The notes: generated by a model from the letters alone, not told the origin. A DNA stretch of 18,204 bases from Actinobacteria bacterium RBG_16_64_13 (GCA_001768675.1 MELN01000025.1:225-18428), one strand, 5' to 3'; positions 6,761 to 14,120 are shown, numbered from the stretch's first letter. Made by a program: numbers and translations.

Positions 6761-7779
6761 AACCCAAGCACGGCCGCGTTGCCGTAGAAGAGCTGGGTCT
6801 GCTCCTCAGCGCTGAGGCCCAGCCCCCTTAGGTATTCCATGCTCTCGTGCATCTCCTCGTACGGGTAGTCGGTGCCGAGGAGGATCTTGTCCATGCCGAG
6901 CGCCTCGCGGGTGCACTTGAACGCCGCAGGCAGGTAGTTGCCGCTCGTGGTCACGAGCATGTTGTCGCGCAGGTAGTCGCTCGGCACCCGTTTGAGGTCG
7001 GGCACAGCGTCCGGGTCCGAAGCCTTGATGTGAGGCCGGATGAACGGGTGGTCGATACGCTGCATCAAGAAGGGCAAGCCTTCGCCGTAGTGACCCAGCA
7101 CCACCTTCAGCTTGGGAAAAGCATCGAAGGCTCCGCTCAGCACCAGCCGCATCATGGCGATAGACGTCTCGATCCCGAACCCGAAGGCCGCCCCGGCCAA
7201 AGCGAGGCCATAGGTGTGCAGTTCTGGGATCATCGGCGCCACCGGGTGCAGGTAGATGGGCACTCCCAACTCCTCCGCCTTGGCCAGGATCGGCCAATAG
7301 CGCCTGTCATCTATATAGGAGTCGCCGAAATTCGAGTGGCACTTCCAGCCCTTGAAGCCCAGTTCCTTGACCGTCCGCTCCAACTCCGCGGCGGCGGCCG
7401 CGGGGTCTTTCGGGGCAAGCGCGGCAAAGCCCTGAAGCCGGGACGGATACTTGTCTATGGCCGCGGCGAGCTCGTCGTTGATCCGCTTGGCCAGCCCCGT
7501 GCCTGTAGCCGCGTCGAAATGATCCATCCCCGGCGAGGTGAGCGAGACCACGGCCACGTCGACTCCGGCGGCGTCCATTCCCTTGATCCTGCCCTCGCCC
7601 AGGTCGAGCAGACGGTTGAGGAGAAAGTCACCATGAGGCTCGAAGACGCCTTCGCGGTAGTACATGCGGCGCTTGCCGGTGGCTGGGTCATCCATGAAGC
7701 GGGGGTGGCCAGGCCTCGTGTACATCGCGTCCACCCACTCTTGAGTAGCGAAGTGAGTCTCGAGATCGATGGTCTTCAA
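6754..7779 (-). CDS. Amidohydrolase-family metal-dependent decarboxylase/hydrolase (ACMSD / gamma-resorcylate decarboxylase type)
   Basis: 341 residues. Metal-ligand positions match the amidohydrolase_2 family: N-terminal DLETHF gives E7-x-H9 (Glu replaces the first His of the classic HxH, as in gamma-resorcylate decarboxylase), then H178 (IYLHP), H230 (VLGHYGEGLPFL) and D304 (LGTDYPYE). Relatives decarboxylate dihydroxybenzoates or 2-amino-3-carboxymuconate semialdehyde; others hydrolyse esters or amides. A non-oxidative decarboxylase is my preferred reading; substrate unknown. The start is TTG (7777-7779), read from AAAGGTGA just upstream on the minus strand; no ATG fits better. It follows moaD-like by 26 bases and is the last gene of the AOR 2 operon. 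Confidence 0.85.
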   Translation of the reverse strand: MKTIDLETHFATQEWVDAMYTRPGHPRFMDDPATGKRRMYYREGVFEPHGDFLLNRLLDLGEGRIKGMDAAGVDVAVVSLTSPGMDHFDAATGTGLAKRINDELAAAIDKYPSRLQGFAALAPKDPAAAAAELERTVKELGFKGWKCHSNFGDSYIDDRRYWPILAKAEELGVPIYLHPVAPMIPELHTYGLALAGAAFGFGIETSIAMMRLVLSGAFDAFPKLKVVLGHYGEGLPFLMQRIDHPFIRPHIKASDPDAVPDLKRVPSDYLRDNMLVTTSGNYLPAAFKCTREALGMDKILLGTDYPYEEMHESMEYLRGLGLSAEEQTQLFYGNAAVLGFA

Positions 7780-7805
7780 CGTGTCACCTTTCTGTCCGTG
7801 TCGCG

Positions 7806-8093
7806 CTACCCGCCCGCGATGGGGATGAAGATGAGCACGTCGTCGCCCTCTCCTAGAACCGTCCCGCGGCCCGCGAGCGCGGCGATGTCGCGGCCGTTGA
7901 CCATGACTCGGAGCGGCGCGTACGCGCTCTCCTCCTTTGGCAGGGCGAAGTAGGAGGCAAGCTCTTGCCCGCCGATATCTATCAAGCGCGTCAGAAGACC
8001 ATCGACCGTGGTCCCTGCGGGCACGTCCACCCCGAGGTCGTCCCGACCCAGCAGGGCCTTGATCAGGGATATGCTACGGACCGTGACTTTCAT
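7806..8093 (-). CDS. MoaD/ThiS-like ubiquitin-fold sulfur carrier
   Basis: 95 residues ending in IPIAGG, the C-terminal di-glycine that is adenylated and thiocarboxylated in MoaD and ThiS. Also visible are the MVNGRDIAALAG segment and the VLGEGDDVLIFIP strand before the tail, both characteristic of the beta-grasp carrier fold. In molybdopterin synthesis MoaD donates sulfur for the pterin dithiolene. Here it sits 37 bases after the AOR 2 stop, so a carrier dedicated to the tungsten/molybdenum pterin of AOR 2 is likely (inference). A companion MoaE or MoeB-type activator is not in the window. ATG 8093 with AGGAG 6 bases upstream. MoaD is usually about 80-90 residues; this is slightly long. Confidence 0.85.
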   Translation of the reverse strand: MKVTVRSISLIKALLGRDDLGVDVPAGTTVDGLLTRLIDIGGQELASYFALPKEESAYAPLRVMVNGRDIAALAGRGTVLGEGDDVLIFIPIAGG

Positions 8094-8130
8094 GATGCAG
8101 GCACTCCTGGCGGCCGCAGCCCCGAAATGA

Positions 8131-10002
8131 TCAGACTCCCAGCTTGTCGGCTGCGTAGCCCAGGCGCAATTCTTCGAGCTTGGCTCTGGTCGGGACCCCT
8201 TCCCGCGTCCAGCCCCGGGCGTCGTAGTACTCGTCCAACATCACGTCGAGATCGGCCTGGCTGATCATCTGGCCCTTGGATGGCCCTTCGGGGATGGGTT
8301 CGGTCTTGAGACGCTCGGGAAGATCGTCGTCGGCCCGCGTAAACCCGGCCCCTATGTTGAAACACCGGGCCAGCGTGTTGATGCGGTCTCCGACCTCGTG
8401 TACTTCCTCGGGCGTGTACATGAGTCCCGTGGTGGCCTCCATCAGGTCGGCTGTGTTCTCGAACATGAAGTCGGCCACGGCCATGTCCATCAAGAAGACA
8501 CACATGGTGGGGGAGTCGGCCAGAGCGGTGCGGGCGTCCTGATCCCATTTGCACAGCCTGCCTTTGCCTTCTATTGCGAAGCGGTCCACCGCATAGGGGA
8601 TGGGAATCCCGAAGATCTCCTGGAATGCGTAGCCCTTGTTGTGGTCCGCGCCGGTGAACGCGGTGGCGTAGTTGAGGCCGTGGGCTTTGGCCCCGCGGAC
8701 GTCGTAGGCCGGCAACTCGAGGCCTTTCACGTGCATGGCGTACTTCTCGCTGCCTCGTCCTATCTTCTCCGCGGCTGCCTTGGTGCCGTCGGCCAGGAGA
8801 TCGCCAAGACCCTGACGCTCCCCGATCAGGTGCAGGAGCTTGACCATCGACTGGTCGTTGCCAAAATGCAGATCCATCCCGCCCGTATCTTCCAGGGTCA
8901 GGATGCCCCGCTCGAAGAGCTCCATGGCGAAGGCGATGGTGACTCCGGCAGACATGGTGTCCACGCCCAACTCGTCCGAGAGCCGGTCGCAGACGATGAT
9001 AGCGTCAGGGTTGTCCACCCCCGTCACTCCACCGAAAGAATACAGGGTCTCGTACTCGGGACCCTCGGTGAACCAGCCGGCATACGGGCCTTCCTGAGCC
9101 AGACGGAGCTGGCTGCAGCCCACGGGGCAGCCGGCACAGGCCGTCTTGCCTTGGCCACGGGATTCGATGGCGAAACCCCCGATCTTGTCGGCGGGGGTGA
9201 ACACCCCGGTTGCGGTCCAGTTCTTGGCCGGATAGATGCCCAGGCTCTGGGTCATGTCCAGGGTGGTAGAAGTGCCGTACCGCGAGAACTCGGGGTACAG
9301 GATGGGGCTCTTGCGCATGCCCGCCATCATCCGCTTGCGAGCCACGTCGTACTTCTCGTGGTCGGCGATCTCCATTTTCATGTCGCCGCGCAGAGCGATG
9401 GCCTTGAGGTTCTTGCTCCCCATGACCGCGCCCAAACCCTTGCGCCCGGCCACACGGCGCTCGTTGACGATGCAGGCCATCTTGGAGAGCTTCTCGCCCG
9501 CCGGCCCGATGCAGCTGATGCGGATGTTCTGGTCGTGCAGCTCGTCCTTGATCACCTGCTGGCAATCGGAGCTGGTGAGCCCCCACAATTCTTTGGCCGA
9601 GCGGAACTTGACCTCGCCGTTCTTGATCCAGAGGTAGGTGGGCTCTTCGGCCTTGCCCTCGATGATCATGACGTCGTAGCCGGCCCGCTTCATTTCCACG
9701 GGGAAGTGCCCGCCCGTGGTAGCGACCCCCACGGCGCCTGTCTGCGGCGACTTGGCATTGATGGCCATGCGGCTCGCGCAGGGAATGGTGGTCCCGGTGA
9801 AAGGTCCGGGGGCGTAGATGAGCTTGTTCTCGGGGCCCAGTGGGTCGCAGTCCGCCGGGACTTCGTCGTAGAGATACTTCACGGTGAAGCCCGAGCCGCC
9901 GATGAAGTCCTGCGCCACCTCTACCGGCAGTGCCTCTTCGCTGAAAGTCTTCTCCGTAAGGTTGACCCGCAGTACTTTGCCGGTGTAGCCACCCTTGTAC
10001 AT
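8131..10002 (-). CDS. Tungsten-dependent aldehyde:ferredoxin oxidoreductase family protein (AOR 2)
   Basis: 623 residues from ATG 10002, which has AAAGGAG directly upstream; a GTG 13 codons earlier has no Shine-Dalgarno and is rejected. It has the full set of family features: MYKGGYTGKVLRVNL start, GSKNLKAIAL (195-204), cluster motif C289-x2-C292-x3-C296 plus C501, GPEYETLYSFG (314-324), and the near-canonical ELPAYDVRGAKAHGLNYATA with TGADHNKGY (His454). Known homologues convert aldehydes and acids using ferredoxin and a W-bispterin; some members act on benzoate/benzoyl-CoA or are ferredoxin partners of electron-bifurcating complexes. It is more canonical than AOR 1. Second gene of a minus operon after the DUF1847 protein (99 bases) and before moaD-like. 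Cytoplasmic. Confidence 0.95.
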   Translation of the reverse strand: MYKGGYTGKVLRVNLTEKTFSEEALPVEVAQDFIGGSGFTVKYLYDEVPADCDPLGPENKLIYAPGPFTGTTIPCASRMAINAKSPQTGAVGVATTGGHFPVEMKRAGYDVMIIEGKAEEPTYLWIKNGEVKFRSAKELWGLTSSDCQQVIKDELHDQNIRISCIGPAGEKLSKMACIVNERRVAGRKGLGAVMGSKNLKAIALRGDMKMEIADHEKYDVARKRMMAGMRKSPILYPEFSRYGTSTTLDMTQSLGIYPAKNWTATGVFTPADKIGGFAIESRGQGKTACAGCPVGCSQLRLAQEGPYAGWFTEGPEYETLYSFGGVTGVDNPDAIIVCDRLSDELGVDTMSAGVTIAFAMELFERGILTLEDTGGMDLHFGNDQSMVKLLHLIGERQGLGDLLADGTKAAAEKIGRGSEKYAMHVKGLELPAYDVRGAKAHGLNYATAFTGADHNKGYAFQEIFGIPIPYAVDRFAIEGKGRLCKWDQDARTALADSPTMCVFLMDMAVADFMFENTADLMEATTGLMYTPEEVHEVGDRINTLARCFNIGAGFTRADDDLPERLKTEPIPEGPSKGQMISQADLDVMLDEYYDARGWTREGVPTRAKLEELRLGYAADKLGV

Positions 10003-10101
10003 GTCACTCCTTTGCTCCGCGAATACGCCGCTTCGCACCACGCGGCAGACCCATCGAGAGGACTCGTCCCCTTGTGGCCTACAGGATATCAGCAGTGCAT
10101 G

Positions 10102-10755
10102 CTAGGTACTCTTCTCTGTCAGCCGCCGGTAGTAGCTGTGGGTGGTGTAGAGCGCAGCCACGGGATTGTGTCCGAGCACCCGGTCCTTCACCACGAGCAC
10201 AGAGGCCGGCGCCTTGGAATGCATGAAGAACATGCTGTCATGCCCGACACACAAGCCGATGACTACGTTGAACTCTGTGCCGGCCTGTGCCAGAAGCGCA
10301 GCCTGCGCTACCGGGTTGCAGAGCACCTCGTACTCTCCCGGGTGCACTTTCTCGTGGTCAGCGATGCCCACGCCCTCTTTGTCTATGGAGCCCACCTTGC
10401 AGCACACCGTGGAAACCTCGAACCCGCCCGCGAGGAAGATCTCCCGAGCCACTTTGGCCTCCTGCAGCAGACCTATGCAGTGAGCGATACCGAGGTGGCG
10501 CCAGCCCATGCGCCGCGCGAAGTCCATGATCTCTTCCACGCGAGTGGCTTTGCAGTAGCCCGCCGCCTCAGTCCGAGCCGACTCCTGTGCGATCCGATGC
10601 AGCAGCGGATCGGCAAGATAGGCCTTCCCTGCCTCTTCCAGCACCCCCGGCTCTGCGAAGGTGGGGCAGAACCGCGGCGGGGTCTTCGCCCCCGGCTCGG
10701 CGTCACAGGCCGCTACTCTGCAGAGCGCGCAGACAGGTCCTTGATAGTCAGACAT
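10102..10755 (-). CDS. DUF1847-type Cys-rich putative metal-binding protein
   Basis: 217 residues. The N-terminus has a cysteine cluster C9-x2-C12-x4-C17 and C30 (CALCRVAAC ... RFCP), and the body shows the family's GIAHCIGL (89-96), TVCCKVGSI (117-125), CNPVAQA (146-152), GLCVGHDS (168-174) and VVKDRVLGHNPVAALYT segments. Proteins of this type have no assigned role; the cysteine spacing suggests an Fe-S or zinc site. ATG 10755 has AAGAAGGGAT a few bases upstream on the minus strand. It is the first gene of the AOR 2 operon and diverges from rrf2 across 177 bases. The 99 bases to the AOR 2 start show no evident feature. An accessory role in electron transfer to AOR 2 is conceivable but unproven. 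Confidence 0.8.
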   Translation of the reverse strand: MSDYQGPVCALCRVAACDAEPGAKTPPRFCPTFAEPGVLEEAGKAYLADPLLHRIAQESARTEAAGYCKATRVEEIMDFARRMGWRHLGIAHCIGLLQEAKVAREIFLAGGFEVSTVCCKVGSIDKEGVGIADHEKVHPGEYEVLCNPVAQAALLAQAGTEFNVVIGLCVGHDSMFFMHSKAPASVLVVKDRVLGHNPVAALYTTHSYYRRLTEKST

Positions 10756-10862
10756 CTAGATCCCTTCTTGTCGGCTGGCCTCAAGAAACCGCGGTGTTCT
10801 GTGGCGTCAAGCCGACTCTACTCCAAAACACACACAATGGCCCCGCCCGTCTTCGAGAGGCC

Positions 10863-10910
10863 TTGCATTCGCTTGATGCATTGCATACATTACGAAGATG
10901 AGCATCACAA
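10863..10910. promoter_or_regulatory. Divergent promoter-operator region between the AOR 2 operon and rrf2
   Basis: Plus promoter: TTGCAT (10863-10868), 17-base spacer, TACATT (10886-10891). Minus promoter: TTGTGA (complement of 10905-10910), 17-base spacer, TATGCA (complement of 10882-10887). The two -10 boxes share bases. A perfect-arm palindrome ATGCA-T-TGCAT (10876-10886) overlaps both, and an extra TGCAT (10864-10868) lies to the left. This is the arrangement expected for one regulator, plausibly the adjacent Rrf2 protein, controlling both directions (inference). The individual hexamers are only moderate matches. Confidence 0.45.
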
Positions 10911-10932
10911 TAGTCTTTAGGGACGCCGCGAG

Positions 10933-11382
10933 ATGATGACCATCTCGACCAGGGGACGTTACGCAACGAGGATCGTCGTGTTGCTGGCTTCTGAACTCGG
11001 ACAGGGCCCGATGACGAAGTACCAGATCGCGGACGCTGAGGCCATCTCAGCCGCCTACGTGCAGCAACTCATGATGGCTTTAAGGTTGGCCGGTCTGGTC
11101 AAGAGCCACCGCGGCAGGGAAGGCGGGTTCAGCCTGAACCGGCCGCCGGAAACGATCACCGTCGCCGAGATCCTCCAGGCAGTCGAGGGCGACATCATGC
11201 CGGCGCCCTGCCGAAGCCCAGGCCATTGCGAACGTGCGGCGGCATGTCCCACAAGGCCGGTCTGGGAGAAAGCAGCTCAGCTTCTCGACGACCTCTTCAG
11301 CAGCACCGTCATCACCGATCTGGCAGGCAGCCCTAGTGCGGAGTCGCGCCTCCGTCCACCAACAGAGTCTGACAGGTCATAA
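10933..11382 (+). CDS. Rrf2-family (IscR/NsrR-like) Fe-S transcriptional regulator
   Basis: 149 residues. The N-terminal winged helix has the classic start MMTISTRGRYATRIV, recognition-helix region ISAAYVQQLMMALRLAGLV and wing SHRGREGGFSL. The Fe-S motif is C93-x5-C99-x5-C105, matching the three-cysteine spacing of IscR. The fourth IscR ligand (His three residues after the last Cys) is Arg108 here, so any cluster would need another fourth ligand. Known relatives sense Fe-S status, NO or redox stress and repress from palindromes. ATG 10933 or 10936 (residue 2) could start; the Shine-Dalgarno is weak (AGGGA at about 10919-10923). It diverges from the AOR 2 operon and may control it (inference). 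Its last 50 bases overlap the 3' end of the opposing SDR gene. Confidence 0.9.
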   Translation: MMTISTRGRYATRIVVLLASELGQGPMTKYQIADAEAISAAYVQQLMMALRLAGLVKSHRGREGGFSLNRPPETITVAEILQAVEGDIMPAPCRSPGHCERAAACPTRPVWEKAAQLLDDLFSSTVITDLAGSPSAESRLRPPTESDRS

Positions 11383-12133
11383 AGTCACTATCGGGCGAGG
11401 CGAGGAAGAAAGCGGGGCCCGCCAGGTCCTCCGGTACTTCATTCCGCTCGTGAAACGCCTGTCTTTCTCGGTTGTGCGCGTACCAGTCCTGGTAGTCCTT
11501 GGTGAGCTCGAGCTGCGCATCGGACATGGTGAATCCTGGAGCGATCGCGTTCACCCGGATCCCGTACTGACCGAGTTCCTTGCCCAAGGAGCGCGTGTAG
11601 CCGATGATCGCTCCTTTGCTGGTCGTGTAGTGGATGAACCCGGGCACGCCCTCGAAGAAGCTTGACGAGCTCAAGTTGATGATCTTCCCGTAGCCCTGGG
11701 CCTTCATGTACGGGAAGATCGCCTGAGTGACGAACCACATCCCCCGGACGTTCACGTTCTGCATCTTGTCCCATTCGTCCGCGGTCCACTCGTCGAAGGG
11801 TCGCCACACTCCCATGCCCCCAAAGAAGGCCGCGTTGTTGACCAGGATCTCGATGCGGCCGTTCCAGGTCTTGGCTACGCTCTCGGCCGCGGCCTTGCAC
11901 TGCCCGAGGTCAGTAATGTCACAGGCCACGGGGATAGCCGTGCCCCCGGCTTCCACGATCTCGGCGGCCACCCGGGACGCCCCTGGGAAGTTGATGTCCA
12001 GTACCGCGACCCGGGCCCCTTCCTTGCCGTAGCGCAGACAAATGGCCCGGCCTATGCTGTTTGTCCCACCGCCACCGGTGACGACTGCCACTTTGCCCTC
12101 AAGACGGCCTGGTCCTCCGACCGTATCGGTCAT
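11333..12133 (-). CDS. Short-chain dehydrogenase/reductase (SDR)
   Basis: 266 residues from ATG 12133, which has AAAGGTGG 5 bases upstream; the GTG three codons earlier overlaps that Shine-Dalgarno and is rejected. Classical SDR features: TGGGGTNSIGRA (19-30) cofactor loop, with Asp after the second strand (VLDI) suggesting NAD preference, NNAA (99-102), NLSSSS with the catalytic serine, Y169-x3-K173 (HYTTSKGA), and APGFTMSD. It converts an alcohol to a ketone or the reverse; substrate unknown. The glycine loop carries an extra GGT-N-S compared with the common TGxxxGIG, seen in several SDRs. Downstream of the toastrack gene by 90 bases, where direct repeats lie. Its 3' end overlaps rrf2 by 50 bases tail-to-tail. 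Confidence 0.92.
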   Translation of the reverse strand: MTDTVGGPGRLEGKVAVVTGGGGTNSIGRAICLRYGKEGARVAVLDINFPGASRVAAEIVEAGGTAIPVACDITDLGQCKAAAESVAKTWNGRIEILVNNAAFFGGMGVWRPFDEWTADEWDKMQNVNVRGMWFVTQAIFPYMKAQGYGKIINLSSSSFFEGVPGFIHYTTSKGAIIGYTRSLGKELGQYGIRVNAIAPGFTMSDAQLELTKDYQDWYAHNRERQAFHERNEVPEDLAGPAFFLASPDSDFMTCQTLLVDGGATPH

Positions 12134-12150
12134 GCGTTCCACCTTTCTCC

Positions 12151-12189
12151 CGACCCAACATCAACATCGACCCAATATCGACCCCGACC
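12151..12189. repeat. Short direct repeats upstream of the SDR gene
   Basis: An 11-base unit CGACCCAAYAT occurs at 12151-12161 and 12168-12178, followed by a decayed third copy CGACCCCGACC at 12179-12189; a partial CAACAT lies between the first two. The set fills the upstream region of the SDR gene, immediately before its Shine-Dalgarno. It could be an operator array or simple slippage; the sequence cannot decide. Confidence 0.5.
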
Positions 12190-12223
12190 AGCATACTACT
12201 GCCGGCGGGAGCGCGACTCGTTC

Positions 12224-13342
12224 TTAACCGCCCAGGCGCACACGCACGCTTCCCGAACTCAATTCGACGATCAAGTGGACCTTGTGAAGAGCGGCGGCGT
12301 ACCCCTGCGTTTCCCAGATCCCCTCCTCGCCGTCCCCCTTCTCCACCTGCACCAGCCCGGAAGGCAGGTTGACGTCGCCCGACGAGACCTGCTTGACCTC
12401 TACCCGGAGAGCCTGGCCGGCCGGAAGATCGATCGCGAACTCGCCACTCGACCCATCAAAGCTTATGGTGGCGTCCGACTCCGCCCCGAGGACCACGCTC
12501 GCATCTCCAGAACTCATGTCGATGCTCATGTCGGCGCGCGCCCCGGCGGGCGCTTCTACGTTCAGGTCTCCCGAGCTGAGGTGCAGCTTCACCCCGAAGC
12601 TCTGCTCGGCCGCGGGCAGGATCAGCCGCGTGCTGCCCGAGCTCATGTCCACCTCGAGATCCGCGAGCCGCATGCCGGCGAGATCGAGATCGCTCGAGCC
12701 CGAAACGCTATCCACTTTCAGATCCAGAGGCACCCCGGGGTCTAGACCGATGTCCCATGGCGTCGCGCCCAGATCGTCCAGCCACTGCCACCACCAGGAT
12801 TGGCCCGTGGCCTTGATGCTGACGTCTTTGGCCGCGTCCCCGGACGACTGGAAGTCCACCGAGCCACGGTAGGTGACGGCCGCGGACAGCAGCGGACGGT
12901 CCGGCGAGGTCGAAGGCTGGAGCGCATGGATGGCGGCCGAGTAGCCACCCGTTTCGAGTGACACTCGGGCGCTCGTCGCCTGACCGACGGAGGCGCTGAA
13001 GGTCTGGGTCTTGACACTGGTATCCCCAGCCCAACCGAAGGTCGGACCGAGCACCATAAGCACTATGATCAGACCGACGGTGACGACCCCCACCGCTCCC
13101 CCGAGCGCGAGCGATCTATGCCCGATCAACAGATCCGCCCCGATGCCGATGAGCAGTACCGGCCACAGAACGCTCAGCATGCCGAGGCTCTCCGCCGAGA
13201 TGGCATCGGCATTGAAAAGAAGCCACACGACTCCAAGGCCGATCAGCACGATGGCCCAGAAGGGCGATCGATACCGATAACGCTTGCGTGGCTCGCCGGC
13301 AACCGGCGCCGGACCCGACCCTTGATCCACTCCCTGCTCCAT
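12224..13342 (-). CDS. Membrane protein with DUF5668/LiaF-like helices and a DUF4097-type beta-solenoid (toastrack) domain
   Basis: 372 residues from ATG 13342, preceded by GGAGGAGG; an upstream reading adds 21 residues without a Shine-Dalgarno. Three hydrophobic helices (about 28-45, 55-74, 79-99) follow a basic RKRYRYR stretch; SPFWAIVLIGLGVVWLL and LWPVLLIGIGADLLIG match the LiaF/DUF5668 arrangement. The remainder, about 108-372, is a repetitive beta-solenoid with recurring SSGD / SSGS turns (DMSSGSTRLIL, HLSSGDLNVEA, DMSSGDASVVL). Known relatives sit in the envelope and act in stress signalling (LiaF) or as putative adhesins; no direct function here is evident. It lies 59 bases after the Nudix gene. 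Location: membrane with an extracytoplasmic domain (inference from topology and family). Confidence 0.8.
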   Translation of the reverse strand: MEQGVDQGSGPAPVAGEPRKRYRYRSPFWAIVLIGLGVVWLLFNADAISAESLGMLSVLWPVLLIGIGADLLIGHRSLALGGAVGVVTVGLIIVLMVLGPTFGWAGDTSVKTQTFSASVGQATSARVSLETGGYSAAIHALQPSTSPDRPLLSAAVTYRGSVDFQSSGDAAKDVSIKATGQSWWWQWLDDLGATPWDIGLDPGVPLDLKVDSVSGSSDLDLAGMRLADLEVDMSSGSTRLILPAAEQSFGVKLHLSSGDLNVEAPAGARADMSIDMSSGDASVVLGAESDATISFDGSSGEFAIDLPAGQALRVEVKQVSSGDVNLPSGLVQVEKGDGEEGIWETQGYAAALHKVHLIVELSSGSVRVRLGG

Positions 13343-13401
13343 GATCTCCTCCTCCCGCTCGCTGCCCCTCTTACTGCACCTTTTGTTTCTAGCAGCCACC
13401 G

Positions 13402-13983
13402 TCACGGGGCAAGAACTCTCGCCAGGCTGACCAGGATCGCGGCGGTGGCGCCCCAGATTCGATGCTCTGCATAGTACAAGACCCAGAAGCTATGTCTCTG
13501 CCCGTCGATCACGACGGTCTCCCAGCGGTGATTCCCCGCATCCAGCACGAAGCTGAGCGGCATTTGAAAGACCTCGGCCACCTCGCGAGAGTCGAGCGCG
13601 AGCTCCACCGGGGGTTCGATCCAACCGACGAAAGGATGTACGAGAAACCCGGTCACGGTCTCGTGCAGAGGCAAACAACCCAGCAGTTCCACCTTGTCTG
13701 ACGGCAACCCTATCTCCTCGAGGGCCTCGCGCATGGCAGCCGCCTCGGGCCCCTCGTCACCGGGCTCGACACGGCCTCCGGGGAAGCTGATCTGGGAGGC
13801 GTGGTTCTTGAGGTGAGCGGTCCGTTGAGTGAGAATCACGCTCGGGCCCTCGGGATGAGCCAACAGACCCACGAGAACGGCTGCCGGGACTCCCGAAGCC
13901 GAGCAGGACCCAGCAAGCTCGTCCGGTGGGCACGAGCCCTCCAGACGGCGCCTCAGTTCGTCACGGCCTGGCGGGGCGGACAC
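13402..13983 (-). CDS. CoA pyrophosphatase-type Nudix hydrolase (NudL/YeaB-like)
   Basis: 193 residues, the usual size. The CoA-specific motif is clear: ILTQRTAHLKNHASQISFPGG (50-70, quoted in part: TQRTAHLKNH, QISFPGGR) directly before the Nudix box with REALEEIG (85-92), whose acidic residues bind metal. These enzymes cleave CoA or acyl-CoA to 4'-phosphopantetheine and 3',5'-ADP. The start is GTG 13983 with GAGGG upstream; a stop in frame blocks any longer protein. First gene of a minus-strand run with the toastrack and SDR genes. Specificity for CoA rather than other nucleotides rests on the LTxRxxxLxxHxxxxxFPGG pattern. Confidence 0.88.
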   Translation of the reverse strand: MSAPPGRDELRRRLEGSCPPDELAGSCSASGVPAAVLVGLLAHPEGPSVILTQRTAHLKNHASQISFPGGRVEPGDEGPEAAAMREALEEIGLPSDKVELLGCLPLHETVTGFLVHPFVGWIEPPVELALDSREVAEVFQMPLSFVLDAGNHRWETVVIDGQRHSFWVLYYAEHRIWGATAAILVSLARVLAP

Positions 13984-14099
13984 AACGTACCCTCGGACCT
14001 CTGCGACGGATCAAGGAGACCACCTCTTTGCGCTGGGCCGGTGAGGCCCGAGCCTTTCCTGCTATGAGGGTAGTACCGGCGGCGTGTCGGCGCAACAGT

Positions 14100-14120
14100 G
14101 CGTGTACCGGGGTTGCACGC
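14100..14120. repeat. Hairpin A (related to hairpin B)
   Basis: Arms GCGTGTA (14100-14106) and TGCACGC (14114-14120) pair over seven bases (one G-U) around the loop CCGGGGT. The 3' half GGGTTGCACG (14110-14119) is repeated exactly in hairpin B at 14252-14261. Upstream of the double-cubane gene. Confidence 0.5.

Noticed and set aside
10011..10041. Alternative GTG start for AOR 2 at 10041
   Set aside because: No Shine-Dalgarno and a non-family N-terminus; the ATG at 10002 has AAAGGAG and the conserved MYKGGYTGK start.
8398..10920. 840-residue plus-strand frame across the AOR 2 and DUF1847 genes
   Set aside because: Antisense shadow: its codons mirror the well-supported minus-strand genes, and its His/Val/Gly-rich translation matches no family.
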